Positions 27,468-35,349 of a DNA stretch of 64,000 bases are shown piece after piece. The position numbers and the translations under genes are program-made. Below the pieces are notes generated by a model. That model was given only the letters and a program-made list of their open reading frames with translations. It was not told where the DNA came from and did not search any database. Every line of letters starts with the position of its first letter. The first letter of the stretch is position 1. The stretch is from Lentibacter sp. Its GTDB lineage: Bacteria; Pseudomonadota; Alphaproteobacteria; Rhodobacterales; Rhodobacteraceae. The DNA is taken from assembly GCA_016744435.1 (NCBI GenBank), contig JADGEJ010000006.1, positions 1 through 64,000 of the forward strand, written 5' to 3'.

Positions 27468-28241
27468 CTATGAAATGCGGAAGCTATCACCCAGATAAAC
27501 GCGACGAACATTCTCGTTTTCGACAACCTCATCTGGCGCGCCAGACATCAGGACGGTTCCGTCGTGCAGGATGTAAGCTCGGTCCACAATCTCGAGTGTT
27601 TCTCGTACGTTATGGTCGGTTATCAGCACTCCGAGACCGCGACTTTTAAGGTCTGCGACAAGCGTTCGAATATCGCCAACCGAAATAGGATCAACGCCCG
27701 CAAAAGGCTCATCAAGCAGCAGATAGGCCGGATCGGCCGCCAGGCAACGCGCGATTTCTACGCGCCGACGCTCACCGCCTGAAAGCGCCATCGCTGGAGC
27801 GCGGCGCAAATGCTCTATCGAAAACTCAGACAAAAGAGACTCAAGCTTTTCACGCCGCTTGCGCCTGTCACGCTGCGATATCTCAAGCACAGCAGCGATA
27901 TTGTCTTCTACCGACATGCCGCGAAAGATAGACATTTCCTGCGGTAAATAACCGATGCCAAGCTGAGCGCGGCGATACATCGGCAAATCAGTCACGTCAC
28001 GCCCGTCGATAAGAACATGGCCACCTTCAGGCTGCACGAGGCCCGCTATGGCGTAAAACGTGGTGGTTTTTCCGGAGCCGTTAGGGCCAAGAAGCGCGAC
28101 AACTTCGCCACGTTTCAGTGAGAGGGAAACATCGCGAATAACCGGTCTGCGTTTGTAGCTTTTGCGCAAAGAGCGCACTTCGAGGCCTTGATGCCCCTCA
28201 GCAACAGTGAGGTTTGGCTTGGTATCTTCAGTTTTTGACAT
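27468..28241 (-). CDS. lptB: LPS export ABC transporter ATP-binding protein LptB
   Basis: 257 residues. Complete ABC ATPase: Walker [13 protein letters not shown]-loop [10 protein letters not shown], signature [13 protein letters not shown], Walker [13 protein letters not shown] and switch His in [10 protein letters not shown]. LptB powers extraction of LPS from the inner membrane with LptFG (not in this window). It overlaps the lptA 3' end by 14 bp, so rnd-lptC-lptA-lptB looks like one unit. Confidence 0.96.
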   Translation of the reverse strand: MSKTEDTKPNLTVAEGHQGLEVRSLRKSYKRRPVIRDVSLSLKRGEVVALLGPNGSGKTTTFYAIAGLVQPEGGHVLIDGRDVTDLPMYRRAQLGIGYLPQEMSIFRGMSVEDNIAAVLEISQRDRRKRREKLESLLSEFSIEHLRRAPAMALSGGERRRVEIARCLAADPAYLLLDEPFAGVDPISVGDIRTLVADLKSRGLGVLITDHNVRETLEIVDRAYILHDGTVLMSGAPDEVVENENVRRVYLGDSFRIS

Positions 28242-28716
28242 TAAGCACCGTCTTCACGCGGCCCTGCATTTTGGCCTGTCCTGATTTGGTGTCAACGCGC
28301 ATTTTGTCAGCGGTTATCGCGGTAACGCCCTGCACCAAGAGCACGTTGCCCGACAGCACGATAACACCAGTGGCGACGTTGTACTCTGCGTTAGCAGCTT
28401 CTGCGGCGTCTTCACCGCTGACAAGCGTAACGCCGCCTGAGGCTTTCAGCTGCGATATTTGCGAACGGTCAGCGGAGTAAACGATATTCACCACCCCAGC
28501 AGACAGGCGCATAGCACCCTGCCCTACAAGGACGTTTCCTGTGAGTGTGGCAGAGCCTGTGTTCTGATTGATGTCCAGATTGTCAGCCGCAACTTCAACC
28601 GGTGCTGAAGTGTCTTGTTTTATATTGCCAAAAGCAATGTTAGCACCCTGTGCGCTGGCAACGCCCGCCAAGGCCACGAGATGAGCCGATATCAAAAGAG
28701 CTTTAACAAGTTTCAA
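28228..28716 (-). CDS. lptA: LPS transport periplasmic protein LptA
   Basis: 162 residues with a signal peptide ([23 protein letters not shown] region, cut near ASA) and an OstA/LptA beta-jellyroll ([45 protein letters not shown]). LptA polymerises into the periplasmic bridge that carries LPS from LptC to LptD. It lies 3 bp after lptC and overlaps lptB. Confidence 0.93.
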   Translation of the reverse strand: MKLVKALLISAHLVALAGVASAQGANIAFGNIKQDTSAPVEVAADNLDINQNTGSATLTGNVLVGQGAMRLSAGVVNIVYSADRSQISQLKASGGVTLVSGEDAAEAANAEYNVATGVIVLSGNVLLVQGVTAITADKMRVDTKSGQAKMQGRVKTVLNVKN

Positions 28717-28719
28717 TGG

Positions 28720-29334
28720 TCAGTCCCCGACTTTCTGAGGTGTGTATATCAGCTTAACACCGTTTGAGAAAAGAAGATGCGCATCTTTTTCTCCGATAGG
28801 CACTTCGACAGCCATTTTGCCCGCTTCTAAAGTAGATGCCGGGCCTTTGCCTTTTATCGGCCCATCAGAGGCAACCAAAAGCTCAAGCATGTTAACCTGA
28901 ATCGCATTTGCTTCAAACTCATAGCCATGGGTTGTCTTGGCATAAACGTTGTTAGACAGGGCTATCATGTTGTTTTCGGCGTCATACGCTGCTTCGCCTG
29001 CCGACATTTTGATCTTCGACCCTGACACCAACTTGATGCTGGTCGCAACACCCTGTGCGACGGTAACGTTGCTGTCGTCGGTGCTTTGGCGCGCGAATTC
29101 GGCATTCAGCGACACAAGATCACCTCGCGATGTGACTGCGAAAACTTCTGGCGAAGAGATCTGTTGGTTGCGCGTTCGCTCTTCTATGTCGGCCTCTGAG
29201 AAGGGTATCGTCGAAATCGGATCAACGCTGCGCGACAGCAAAAACAGCGTCGACAACAAGCCAAGCGCGATGATGGGCAAGATGATCTTAGCCCAAGCAA
29301 CGATGCGAGAATGCGTATCAATGCGACTTTGCAT
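28720..29334 (-). CDS. lptC: LPS export inner-membrane protein LptC
   Basis: 204 residues with one N-terminal membrane helix (AKIILPIIALGLLSTLFLL) and a periplasmic domain (MSAGEAAYDAENNMIALSN, YEFEANAIQVNML). LptC receives LPS from LptBFG and hands it to LptA. Identity rests on the fold pattern and on its place directly before lptA and lptB. The start is 39 bp after the rnd stop. Confidence 0.9.
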   Translation of the reverse strand: MQSRIDTHSRIVAWAKIILPIIALGLLSTLFLLSRSVDPISTIPFSEADIEERTRNQQISSPEVFAVTSRGDLVSLNAEFARQSTDDSNVTVAQGVATSIKLVSGSKIKMSAGEAAYDAENNMIALSNNVYAKTTHGYEFEANAIQVNMLELLVASDGPIKGKGPASTLEAGKMAVEVPIGEKDAHLLFSNGVKLIYTPQKVGD

Positions 29335-29373
29335 GGCGGCCCTTATTTCGGAGTGCTCAAACGAGCGGCTTTG

Positions 29374-29988
29374 TTAAGAGTGCGCGAAGATATCGGTTTC
29401 TGGCCAGCCTTCCAGATCAAGCACCGCGCGTGTCGGGAGGAAGTCAAAGCACGCTTTCGCAAGCACATCGCGGCCTTCACGAACCAACATCACGTCAAGA
29501 TTTTCGCGCAACTTGTGCAAGTAAAGCACGTCTGATGCAGCATAATCTACCTGTGCCTTGCTGAGCGTCTCGGCCCCCCAGTCAGAGCTTTGTTGCTGCT
29601 TGGATATGTCAGTGCTCAAGAGCTCTTGCAGCAGGTTTTTCAGCCCGTGCCTGTCAGTATATGTGCGCACCAGGCGGCTCGCGATCTTGGTGCAATAGAC
29701 TGGTGCGGTGAGCGCGCCGAACGTGTGCTGCATCACGGCAATGTCAAAGCGACCAAAGTGAAACAGCTTGAGAACGTTGGGGTCTGTCAGCATGGCGCAC
29801 AGGTTTGGTGCCTCTGTCTGGCCCTTCTCAACTTGCACAAGATGCGCATTGCCGTCGCCAGAGGACATCTGGATAACACAGAGCCTGTCGCGGTTCGGAT
29901 GCAAGCCCATCGTCTCGCAATCAATCGCTACGATCGGGCCCAGATCTAACCCGTCGGGAAGGTCGTTCTTGTAAAGGTGGTTTGCCAT
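29374..29988 (-). CDS. rnd: Short ribonuclease D
   Basis: 204 residues, DEDDy 3'-5' exonuclease domain only: ExoI motif AIDCETMGL, ExoII FHFGRFDIAVM, ExoIII VDYAASDVLYL. The HRDC domains of E. coli RNase D are absent, as is usual in alphaproteobacteria. It trims the 3' ends of tRNA and other stable RNA. It is the first gene of the lptCAB run. Upstream (right) lies the gene debris beside tRNA-Leu. Confidence 0.92.
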   Translation of the reverse strand: MANHLYKNDLPDGLDLGPIVAIDCETMGLHPNRDRLCVIQMSSGDGNAHLVQVEKGQTEAPNLCAMLTDPNVLKLFHFGRFDIAVMQHTFGALTAPVYCTKIASRLVRTYTDRHGLKNLLQELLSTDISKQQQSSDWGAETLSKAQVDYAASDVLYLHKLRENLDVMLVREGRDVLAKACFDFLPTRAVLDLEGWPETDIFAHS

Positions 29989-30151
29989 CAGTCTCGCCTT
30001 CTCGTGTTTGTTAATGCCGAGATAGTGAGTTGTAGCACGAGATGCAATTGATCAGCGAAGTATGGCTCATAGCAACTCTTGAAAAGTAGAGAGCCTGAGT
30101 CCCGCTGGCCATAGTTTCGAAGCTTGGATTGCTTTAGCAATCAATAGGCAA

Positions 30152-30369
30152 TTAGACATTTAGCCCGCCAACTTCGGCTAAAAACTTGACGACTGTGCTT
30201 ACCCTCTCGTCCTGCTTGAGCACGCAAAAAGCTGTCGGCAACTCAGGCCGCGTTCTTTTGCTATCTCTTGCCATAACATCAAGTGAAGCGCCGAGGTGCG
30301 GGGCGAGGTCGGGTTTATTGATGACCAGAATGTCTGACTTGGTGATCGCGGGCCGCCCTTACGGGGAGT
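30152..30369 (-). pseudogene. ureG: Remnant of the C-terminal third of urease accessory protein UreG
   Basis: Read on the minus strand, TPRKGGP followed, after a one-base frameshift, by ITKSDILVINKPDLAP, then HLGASLDVMARDSKRTR and a stop at 30152-30154. This matches the UreG C-terminal region (PRKGGPGIT(R/K)SDLLVINK.DLAP..GA.L.VM.RD), including the G4-type NKXD. About 70 of some 205 residues remain, there is no start codon, and no other urease gene is in the window. It is fused at its 5' end to RTX-type debris. Family assignment is from remembered UreG consensus, not a search. Confidence 0.7.
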
Positions 30370-30752
30370 CTGACTCAAGGTGAAATCGTATACTCTGTCG
30401 TCACCAAAGTTACCGGCAAACACGAACGTATCCGCATTGCTGCCACCGCGCAGCAAATCGTCACCATTGCCACCAAGCAACGTATCTTCGCCTGCATACC
30501 CGCTCAGAAAGTCATTGTCATTGCCGCCTTCCAAGCGATCATCAAAGAAATCCAGCAGGCTGGTTGCCCCCAGAATTTGCAGCGCTTCGTCAATGGGGAT
30601 GAATATTTCATCTCCTGCCTCTTCAAAGACGGTGTTCTCATCTAGAATATTCGCAAGATTATCCGGGTCTGTGGCGAGGGGGTGACCACCAGAGCCCGGA
30701 ACAACAAGAATATTGTCTGACAACGGCGTCCCAATACTGTGGATCGAGGCAT
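30370..30752 (-). pseudogene. RTX-type calcium-binding C-terminal fragment
   Basis: The frame encodes consecutive RTX-like nonapeptides: GGNDNDFLS, GYAGEDTLL, GGNGDDLLR, then GGSNADTFVF and GDDRVYDFT, the usual end pattern of secreted Ca-binding repeat proteins. It runs straight into the ureG remnant, so the true C-terminus and secretion signal are gone. The only usable starts are internal (TTG at 30723). The fragment would code for about 120 residues. I treat it as the tail of a broken exported protein, perhaps the lipase-like fragment just upstream. Confidence 0.65.
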
Positions 30753-30911
30753 CTAATGGCCCCCAAGCGAATGCCCGATATAAGTGGTGGTAAATGAGTC
30801 AAACGGACCAACTTTCAGTTGCCCAGCCGCAGTGGCTTGCTGAATAAAAAGCTGCGCAGCTATGTCCTGTGGGGAAACACCGGCAAGGTAAGGAAAACCT
30901 GACGCGATTTG
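30753..30911 (-). pseudogene. Lipase-like fragment with GHSLGG motif
   Basis: A 52-codon open stretch between stops, with GFPYLAGVSPQDIAAQLF and TTYIGHSLGG just before a TAG. GHSLGG is the nucleophile elbow (GXSXG) of alpha/beta-hydrolase lipases. The RTX frame continues directly downstream but shifted by one frame, which suggests that an RTX lipase-like gene decayed by frameshift and deletion. It has no start codon or ribosome-binding site. Function is an inference from one motif. Confidence 0.45.
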
Positions 30912-31109
30912 TTAAGCGGACTTAATGTTGGTGGTGGTTAGCCGACAGATCGGCCCAAAAGGGAATCCCTGCTGATCAGGATGTTCTTGCATCAATGATA
31001 TTTTGGTGGCTACGGGCCATGCGATCGCGAAGAGTTACTAACACAATCTTTTCGCCAATACGAATATTTTACGGATGTATGCGGTAAGTAATTGATTTTA
31101 TGTGATATT

Positions 31110-31195
31110 TGGTGCCCAGGAGAGGACTCGAACCTCCACGTCCATACAGACACTAGCACCTGAAGCTAGCGCGTCTACCATTCCGCCACCTGGGC
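31110..31195 (-). tRNA. tRNA-Leu (anticodon CAG)
   Basis: 86 nt including an encoded CCA. Acceptor stem GCCCAGG / CCTGGGC, D-arm GGCGGAATGGTAGACGC, anticodon region GCTAGCTTCAGGTGCTAG with CAG, a long variable arm as in class II tRNAs, and T-loop GGTTCGAGTCC. It closely resembles E. coli tRNA-Leu(CAG). Its 3' end faces the gene debris at 30152-30911. Confidence 0.95.
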
Positions 31196-31212
31196 AGGTG
31201 TCGTGGAACGCG

Positions 31213-31240
31213 ATTTAAGGTGGGGCACATGCACTGTCAA
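31213..31240 (-). promoter_or_regulatory. Promoter of tRNA-Leu
   Basis: On the minus strand TTGACA (31235-31240), a 16-bp spacer and TTAAAT (31213-31218). The predicted start of transcription is about 10 nt before the tRNA 5' end. Confidence 0.65.
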
Positions 31241-31338
31241 CGGGATTCGATGGTTTTACAGCCAATCTATCATATCACCTTGCTGATTTCGCCTATCAGG
31301 CGTAACAAATAGCAACCAGAGATATAGCAGAGGTCCTT

Positions 31339-32319
31339 ATGTCAAAACTCGTAACCATATTTGGCGGATCAGGATTTGTTGGCCGCTATATCGCTCAGAA
31401 GCTTGCAGCTGATGGCTGGCGAGTCCGGGTCGCGGTACGCCGCCCCAATGAGGCCCTACACGTAAAACCCTACGGCGTTGTTGGTCAGGTTGAGCCCGTG
31501 TTTTGCAATGTTCGCAACGATGCCAGTGTTGAGGCTGTCATGGCCGGAGCGACCGCTGTCGTGAACTGCGTCGGCACGTTTGAGAGCAAAGGCAAAAACA
31601 ACTTCACCGCTGTGCAGCACGAAGGTGCCGAGCGTATTTCCCGGCTTGCGAGCGCACATGGTGTGGAAACACTTGTTCATATTTCCGCACTCGGAATCGA
31701 AGATGACGAATCCAGCGAATATGCAGCGACCAAACGCGCCGGCGAAGAAAGCGTTTTGCGGAACTTCCCAAATGCGCTGATCCTTCGGCCAAGTGTGATC
31801 TTCGGGCCTGAAGACGGCTTTTTCAACAAGTTCGCTGGTATGACACGCATGGGGCCGTTCTTGCCGCTTGTCGGAGGTGATACCAAGTTCCAGCCCGTTT
31901 ACGTTGAGGATGTAGCCAAAGCTGCGGTTCTTGGCGTTGATGGTAAGGCAACCGGCACCTACGAACTCGGGGGGCCTGAGGCGAAATCACTTCGCGGCTG
32001 GATCGATGTGATCATGGCCGAGGTTAACCGCAAGAAGATTGTTGTGAACGCGCCCATGTTTGTTGGCCGGATTATGGCTTGGAGCTTTGATCTAGTGCAA
32101 ACTCTCTCGTTTGGCTTGTTCAAAAACGGCATCGTGACCCGAGACCAAGCTAAACAGCTTGGCACCGACAATGTGGTGTCTGACGGGGCAAAAACGCTGG
32201 CTGATCTTGGTATCAAGCCAGTCGCCGCTGAAGCCGTAATTGGCCAGTATTTGTGGCGCTTCCGCCCGATGGGCCAGTACGATGCGATCCGCGATTCAGC
32301 GAAAAACCTGAAAATTTAG
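31339..32319 (+). CDS. NDUFA9-like NAD(P)-binding protein, atypical SDR
   Basis: 326 residues. The Rossmann motif TIFGGSGFVGRYIAQKL opens the protein, followed by VNCVGTFESKGKNNF, HISALGI and LRPSVIFGPEDGFFNKFA, the pattern of bacterial complex I NDUFA9-subunit-type proteins. The catalytic Tyr-X3-Lys is reduced to YAATK. The family binds NADPH and is linked to complex I assembly in mitochondria; a ubiquinone-related role is often proposed in alphaproteobacteria. AGAGGTCC precedes the ATG. The last 4 bp overlap the convergent uppP stop. Confidence 0.87.
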   Translation: MSKLVTIFGGSGFVGRYIAQKLAADGWRVRVAVRRPNEALHVKPYGVVGQVEPVFCNVRNDASVEAVMAGATAVVNCVGTFESKGKNNFTAVQHEGAERISRLASAHGVETLVHISALGIEDDESSEYAATKRAGEESVLRNFPNALILRPSVIFGPEDGFFNKFAGMTRMGPFLPLVGGDTKFQPVYVEDVAKAAVLGVDGKATGTYELGGPEAKSLRGWIDVIMAEVNRKKIVVNAPMFVGRIMAWSFDLVQTLSFGLFKNGIVTRDQAKQLGTDNVVSDGAKTLADLGIKPVAAEAVIGQYLWRFRPMGQYDAIRDSAKNLKI

Positions 32320-33119
32320 CTGTAAGCTACTGCGAGTAAGACAACGCCCAGCGCTACGCGGTAGATAACGTAGGGCGTGAAGCTAACGCTTCGCAAAAGG
32401 CGCATCATCACTCCCAGCGCGAGCAGAGCAGCGACGAATGCAAAGGCTGCTGCTATAGCTCCATCACGCGCGACTTGCGCATCGGCTGTCGCGATCACCT
32501 CAACACTGAGCAAAGCACCACTAGCGATGATTGTTGGTATCGACATCAGCATCGCGAGCTTCGCAGCATCATGGCGCGAATATCCGAGCATGCGCCCCGC
32601 CGTTATACAGATCCCCGAGCGAGAGGTGCCCGGGATAAGTGCGACAGCTTGCCAGAGGCCCATTTTGATCGCGTCCTTGGTTGACCAGTCAACGGAGGAC
32701 TTGTCAGTCTCACCGCGTTGATCTGCCCACCAAAGCAGCAAGCCAAAGAGTAGCATCGTCCACCCAATGACAGTCATTGAGCGCATCGCATCATTCAGAC
32801 CAGTGACCTTTAGAAACAGGCCAAAGACAATCGCGGGGATCGTGGCAATCATCAGCAAAAAGGCGAGTTTGGCACCCGCAGTGTCGATCCTTCCGGTGAG
32901 CATGCGCGGTATGCCGGCAATACCCAGCGACACATCGCGCCAGAAGAACAGGATGACTGCAAAAAGCGTGCCAATGTGAACAGCAACATCAATGGCTTGG
33001 CCTTGATCAGGAAATGACGACAGTTCTGATATCAAGATCAGGTGCCCCGAAGAAGACACAGGCAAAAACTCCGTGATGCCCTGCACCAGTGCAACAAGAA
33101 TCAGTAGAAATAACGGCAT
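32316..33119 (-). CDS. uppP: Undecaprenyl-diphosphatase UppP (BacA)
   Basis: 267 residues from the ATG at 33119; the open frame extends to 33515 but that part is not related. Multi-pass membrane protein with the family motifs EFLPVSSSGHLIL (residues of about 17-29) and IPGTSRSGICITAGRMLG. It dephosphorylates undecaprenyl pyrophosphate so the lipid carrier can be reused for peptidoglycan and surface glycans, and overproduction gives bacitracin resistance. It is divergent from gltD across 212 bp. Confidence 0.96.
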   Translation of the reverse strand: MPLFLLILVALVQGITEFLPVSSSGHLILISELSSFPDQGQAIDVAVHIGTLFAVILFFWRDVSLGIAGIPRMLTGRIDTAGAKLAFLLMIATIPAIVFGLFLKVTGLNDAMRSMTVIGWTMLLFGLLLWWADQRGETDKSSVDWSTKDAIKMGLWQAVALIPGTSRSGICITAGRMLGYSRHDAAKLAMLMSIPTIIASGALLSVEVIATADAQVARDGAIAAAFAFVAALLALGVMMRLLRSVSFTPYVIYRVALGVVLLAVAYS

Positions 33120-33188
33120 GGACGACCTGCTCTGATTGCCTTTTTTGCAGCTATAAACGGCTTGACGAAAAAGGGAAGAGCCGTAATG

Positions 33189-33203
33189 AGACCGATACGG
33201 TCT
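33189..33203. other. 15-bp perfect inverted repeat in the uppP-gltD gap
   Basis: AGACCG-ATA-CGGTCT. Short arms with a 3-nt centre suit an operator for a dimeric regulator better than a terminator. It lies 70 bp before uppP and 129 bp before gltD. Confidence 0.35.
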
Positions 33204-33331
33204 TAAAATCGGCGCTTTCTCTGATTCAGCACTGCCGAAATTCTCACATTCTTTACAATAGGTCAGTACTAATGACTTTCCTTTGACGCGTGCCTGTATT
33301 AAACCCGCGAGACAGAAAAAGGAGATAGGCC

Positions 33332-34765
33332 GTGGCGAAGCAACCGATGTTGAAGTTTGTGACCGTAGAACGGGACATGCCAGAAAAGCGTGCCGCCGGA
33401 TCACGCAAGGAAGACTTTGGCGAGATCTACGCCGAGTTTGCCAAGGCAAAAGCTGCGGAACAAGCAAGCCGCTGCAGCCAATGTGGTGTGCCTTACTGCC
33501 AAAACCACTGCCCACTTCAAAACAACATCCCTGATTGGCTAAACCTCACGGCAACAGGCCGTTTGGAAGAGGCTTACCAAGTCAGCCAAGCGACAAACAC
33601 CTTCCCTGAAATATGCGGGCGCATCTGCCCGCAAGACCGCCTATGTGAAGGCAACTGCGTGATCGAAGGTTCGGGCCACGGCACTGTCACCATCGGCGCA
33701 GTCGAAAAATACATCACTGACACCGCTTGGGAAAACGGCTGGGTTACGCCTGTATCTCCTGCACATGAGCGCAAAGAAAGCGTTGGCATTATCGGCGCTG
33801 GCCCCGGTGGCCTCGCCGCTGCCGAAAGGCTACGCGCCGAAGGTGTGCAAGTAACGGTCTATGACCGCTATGACCGCGCCGGTGGGTTGCTCACCTATGG
33901 CATCCCTGGCTTCAAGTTGGAAAAAGACGTTGTCATGCGCCGCATCGACCAGCTCGAGCAAGGTGGCGTCAAGTTCGTGCAAAACTGCAATGTCGGCGAA
34001 GACATCAGCTTCGACGCTATTCGCAAGCAACACGATGCTGTCGTTATCGCCACGGGCGTTTACAAAACTCGCGAGTTGCAGGGCCCCGGCGTTGGGGGAA
34101 AAGGCATCGTACGTGCGATCGACTATCTCACCGCGTCCAACCGCCTCAATTTTGGCGACACCGTGCCAGAGATCGAGTCAGGAGAGCTGAATGCAGAAGG
34201 CAAAAAAGTTGTTGTCATCGGCGGCGGTGACACCGCGATGGACTGTGTTCGCACAGCAATCCGCCAAGGCGCTGAAAGCGTGAAGTGCCTTTACCGCCGT
34301 GACCGTGCCAACATGCCTGGTTCGCAACGCGAAGTACAAAACGCGGAAGAAGAAGGTGTCATTTTCGAATGGCTCGCAGCCCCCGCTGGCTTCCATGGTG
34401 ATCCGGTGAACGCCGTCGCCGTGCAGAAAATGCGCCTCGGCGCGCCGGACGCGAGCGGGCGACAAAGCCCTGAAGTTATCGACGGCGCTGACTATAACGA
34501 AGCTGCAGATCTTATTGTTCAGGCGCTTGGCTTTGAGCCTGAAGACTTGCCCACGCTTTGGGGATGCAAAGAACTTCCTGTTACACGTTGGGGTACTGTG
34601 AAAGCAGCATTCACGACAGGTGAAACCGAGCTCGATGGCGTTTATGCCGTTGGTGACGTTGTTCGCGGCGCCTCGCTTGTTGTCTGGGCGATCAAAGACG
34701 GACGCGATTGCGCTGATGCGATCTTGGAGAAGATGAACGCTGTTAACCAAATCGCTGCTGAGTGA
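33332..34765 (+). CDS. gltD: Glutamate synthase (NADPH) small subunit
   Basis: 477 residues, GTG start with AAAAGGAGATAGG upstream. N-terminal Fe-S cysteines CSQCGVPYCQNHC and CGRICPQDRLCEGNC, then FAD/NADPH Rossmann motifs GIIGAGPGGLAAAERL and VVIGGGDTAMDC, and YAVGDVVRGASLVVWA near the end. It passes electrons from NADPH to the large subunit for glutamate formation from glutamine and 2-oxoglutarate. Here it precedes gltB and is separated from it by a repeat element and a GFA-family gene. Confidence 0.97.
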   Translation: MAKQPMLKFVTVERDMPEKRAAGSRKEDFGEIYAEFAKAKAAEQASRCSQCGVPYCQNHCPLQNNIPDWLNLTATGRLEEAYQVSQATNTFPEICGRICPQDRLCEGNCVIEGSGHGTVTIGAVEKYITDTAWENGWVTPVSPAHERKESVGIIGAGPGGLAAAERLRAEGVQVTVYDRYDRAGGLLTYGIPGFKLEKDVVMRRIDQLEQGGVKFVQNCNVGEDISFDAIRKQHDAVVIATGVYKTRELQGPGVGGKGIVRAIDYLTASNRLNFGDTVPEIESGELNAEGKKVVVIGGGDTAMDCVRTAIRQGAESVKCLYRRDRANMPGSQREVQNAEEEGVIFEWLAAPAGFHGDPVNAVAVQKMRLGAPDASGRQSPEVIDGADYNEAADLIVQALGFEPEDLPTLWGCKELPVTRWGTVKAAFTTGETELDGVYAVGDVVRGASLVVWAIKDGRDCADAILEKMNAVNQIAAE

Positions 34766-34774
34766 AAACTGGCA

Positions 34775-34833
34775 GTGCCTACGGTATGCAGCACTGTGTG
34801 CAGCAATGTGTGCATAACGCGTGCATACGTTTT
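34775..34833 (+). repeat. 59-bp intergenic repeat, copy B
   Basis: Matches copy A (11028-11086) at 52 of 59 positions without gaps; the first 18 bp and the last 33 bp (one change) are the best conserved. It contains TGCA cores at the same 12/12/11 spacing and the same TGTGCATAA. It begins 10 bp after gltD and ends 82 bp before the GFA gene. Confidence 0.85.
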
Positions 34834-34914
34834 GGAAGAGACAAACGTTAATAGGGCAACGAGCCTGATGCATCGCCTTAACGATGTGTAAATGAAAGTT
34901 ACTGGACGGTTAAA

Positions 34915-35349
34915 GTGAACGAGCCTCGCGAAATAAATGGTCGGTGCCTTTGTGGCGCAGTGACGGTGACAGCCACTGTCACCAAGCCCGTTGTGCGCGC
35001 GTGCCATTGCGACATGTGCCGCCGGCACACCAGCAGCATGTTCATGTCGATTACAACTGACAAAGACAGCATCAAGGTAAGCGGCCCAGCAAAGAGCTTT
35101 CGCTCTTCAGAGTGGGCTGAACGCGGGTTTTGCGAAACCTGCGGCTCAACCCTCTGGTACAGCAGCATCAACGACGGTGTGAAAAACTTAGCGGCGGGAC
35201 TGTTTGACAACGCAGCTGACGCTCAGCTCAAGTTGGAATTTTTCGCCGACAAACGCCCCGAAGGCTACGCGCTTAGCGGCGACCACCGGAAACTAAACAC
35301 AGAAGAAATGATCGCGCTGTTTGCGCCTCAAGACGGAGACAAGTCATGA
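34915..35349 (+). CDS. GFA (CENP-V/GFA) family zinc protein
   Basis: 144 residues, GTG start. Zinc cysteines appear as CLCGAV, CHCDMCRR and CETCGSTLWY, the pattern of the glutathione-dependent formaldehyde-activating domain. Few members have a proven enzymatic role, so a specific reaction should not be assumed. The stop overlaps the gltB ATG (ATGA), which ties its translation to glutamate synthase. It probably shares the promoter region that includes repeat copy B. Confidence 0.88.
   Translation: MNEPREINGRCLCGAVTVTATVTKPVVRACHCDMCRRHTSSMFMSITTDKDSIKVSGPAKSFRSSEWAERGFCETCGSTLWYSSINDGVKNLAAGLFDNAADAQLKLEFFADKRPEGYALSGDHRKLNTEEMIALFAPQDGDKS

Noticed and set aside
30976..31068. 30-codon minus-strand open stretch between the lipase-like fragment and tRNA-Leu
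   Set aside because: Too short to be meaningful and no motif; could be more debris but cannot be supported.
33120..33515. Upstream extension of the uppP frame (about 130 codons)
   Set aside because: The extension is not membrane-like and overlaps the gltD 5' end on the other strand; the family start MPLFLLILVALVQG lies at 33119.
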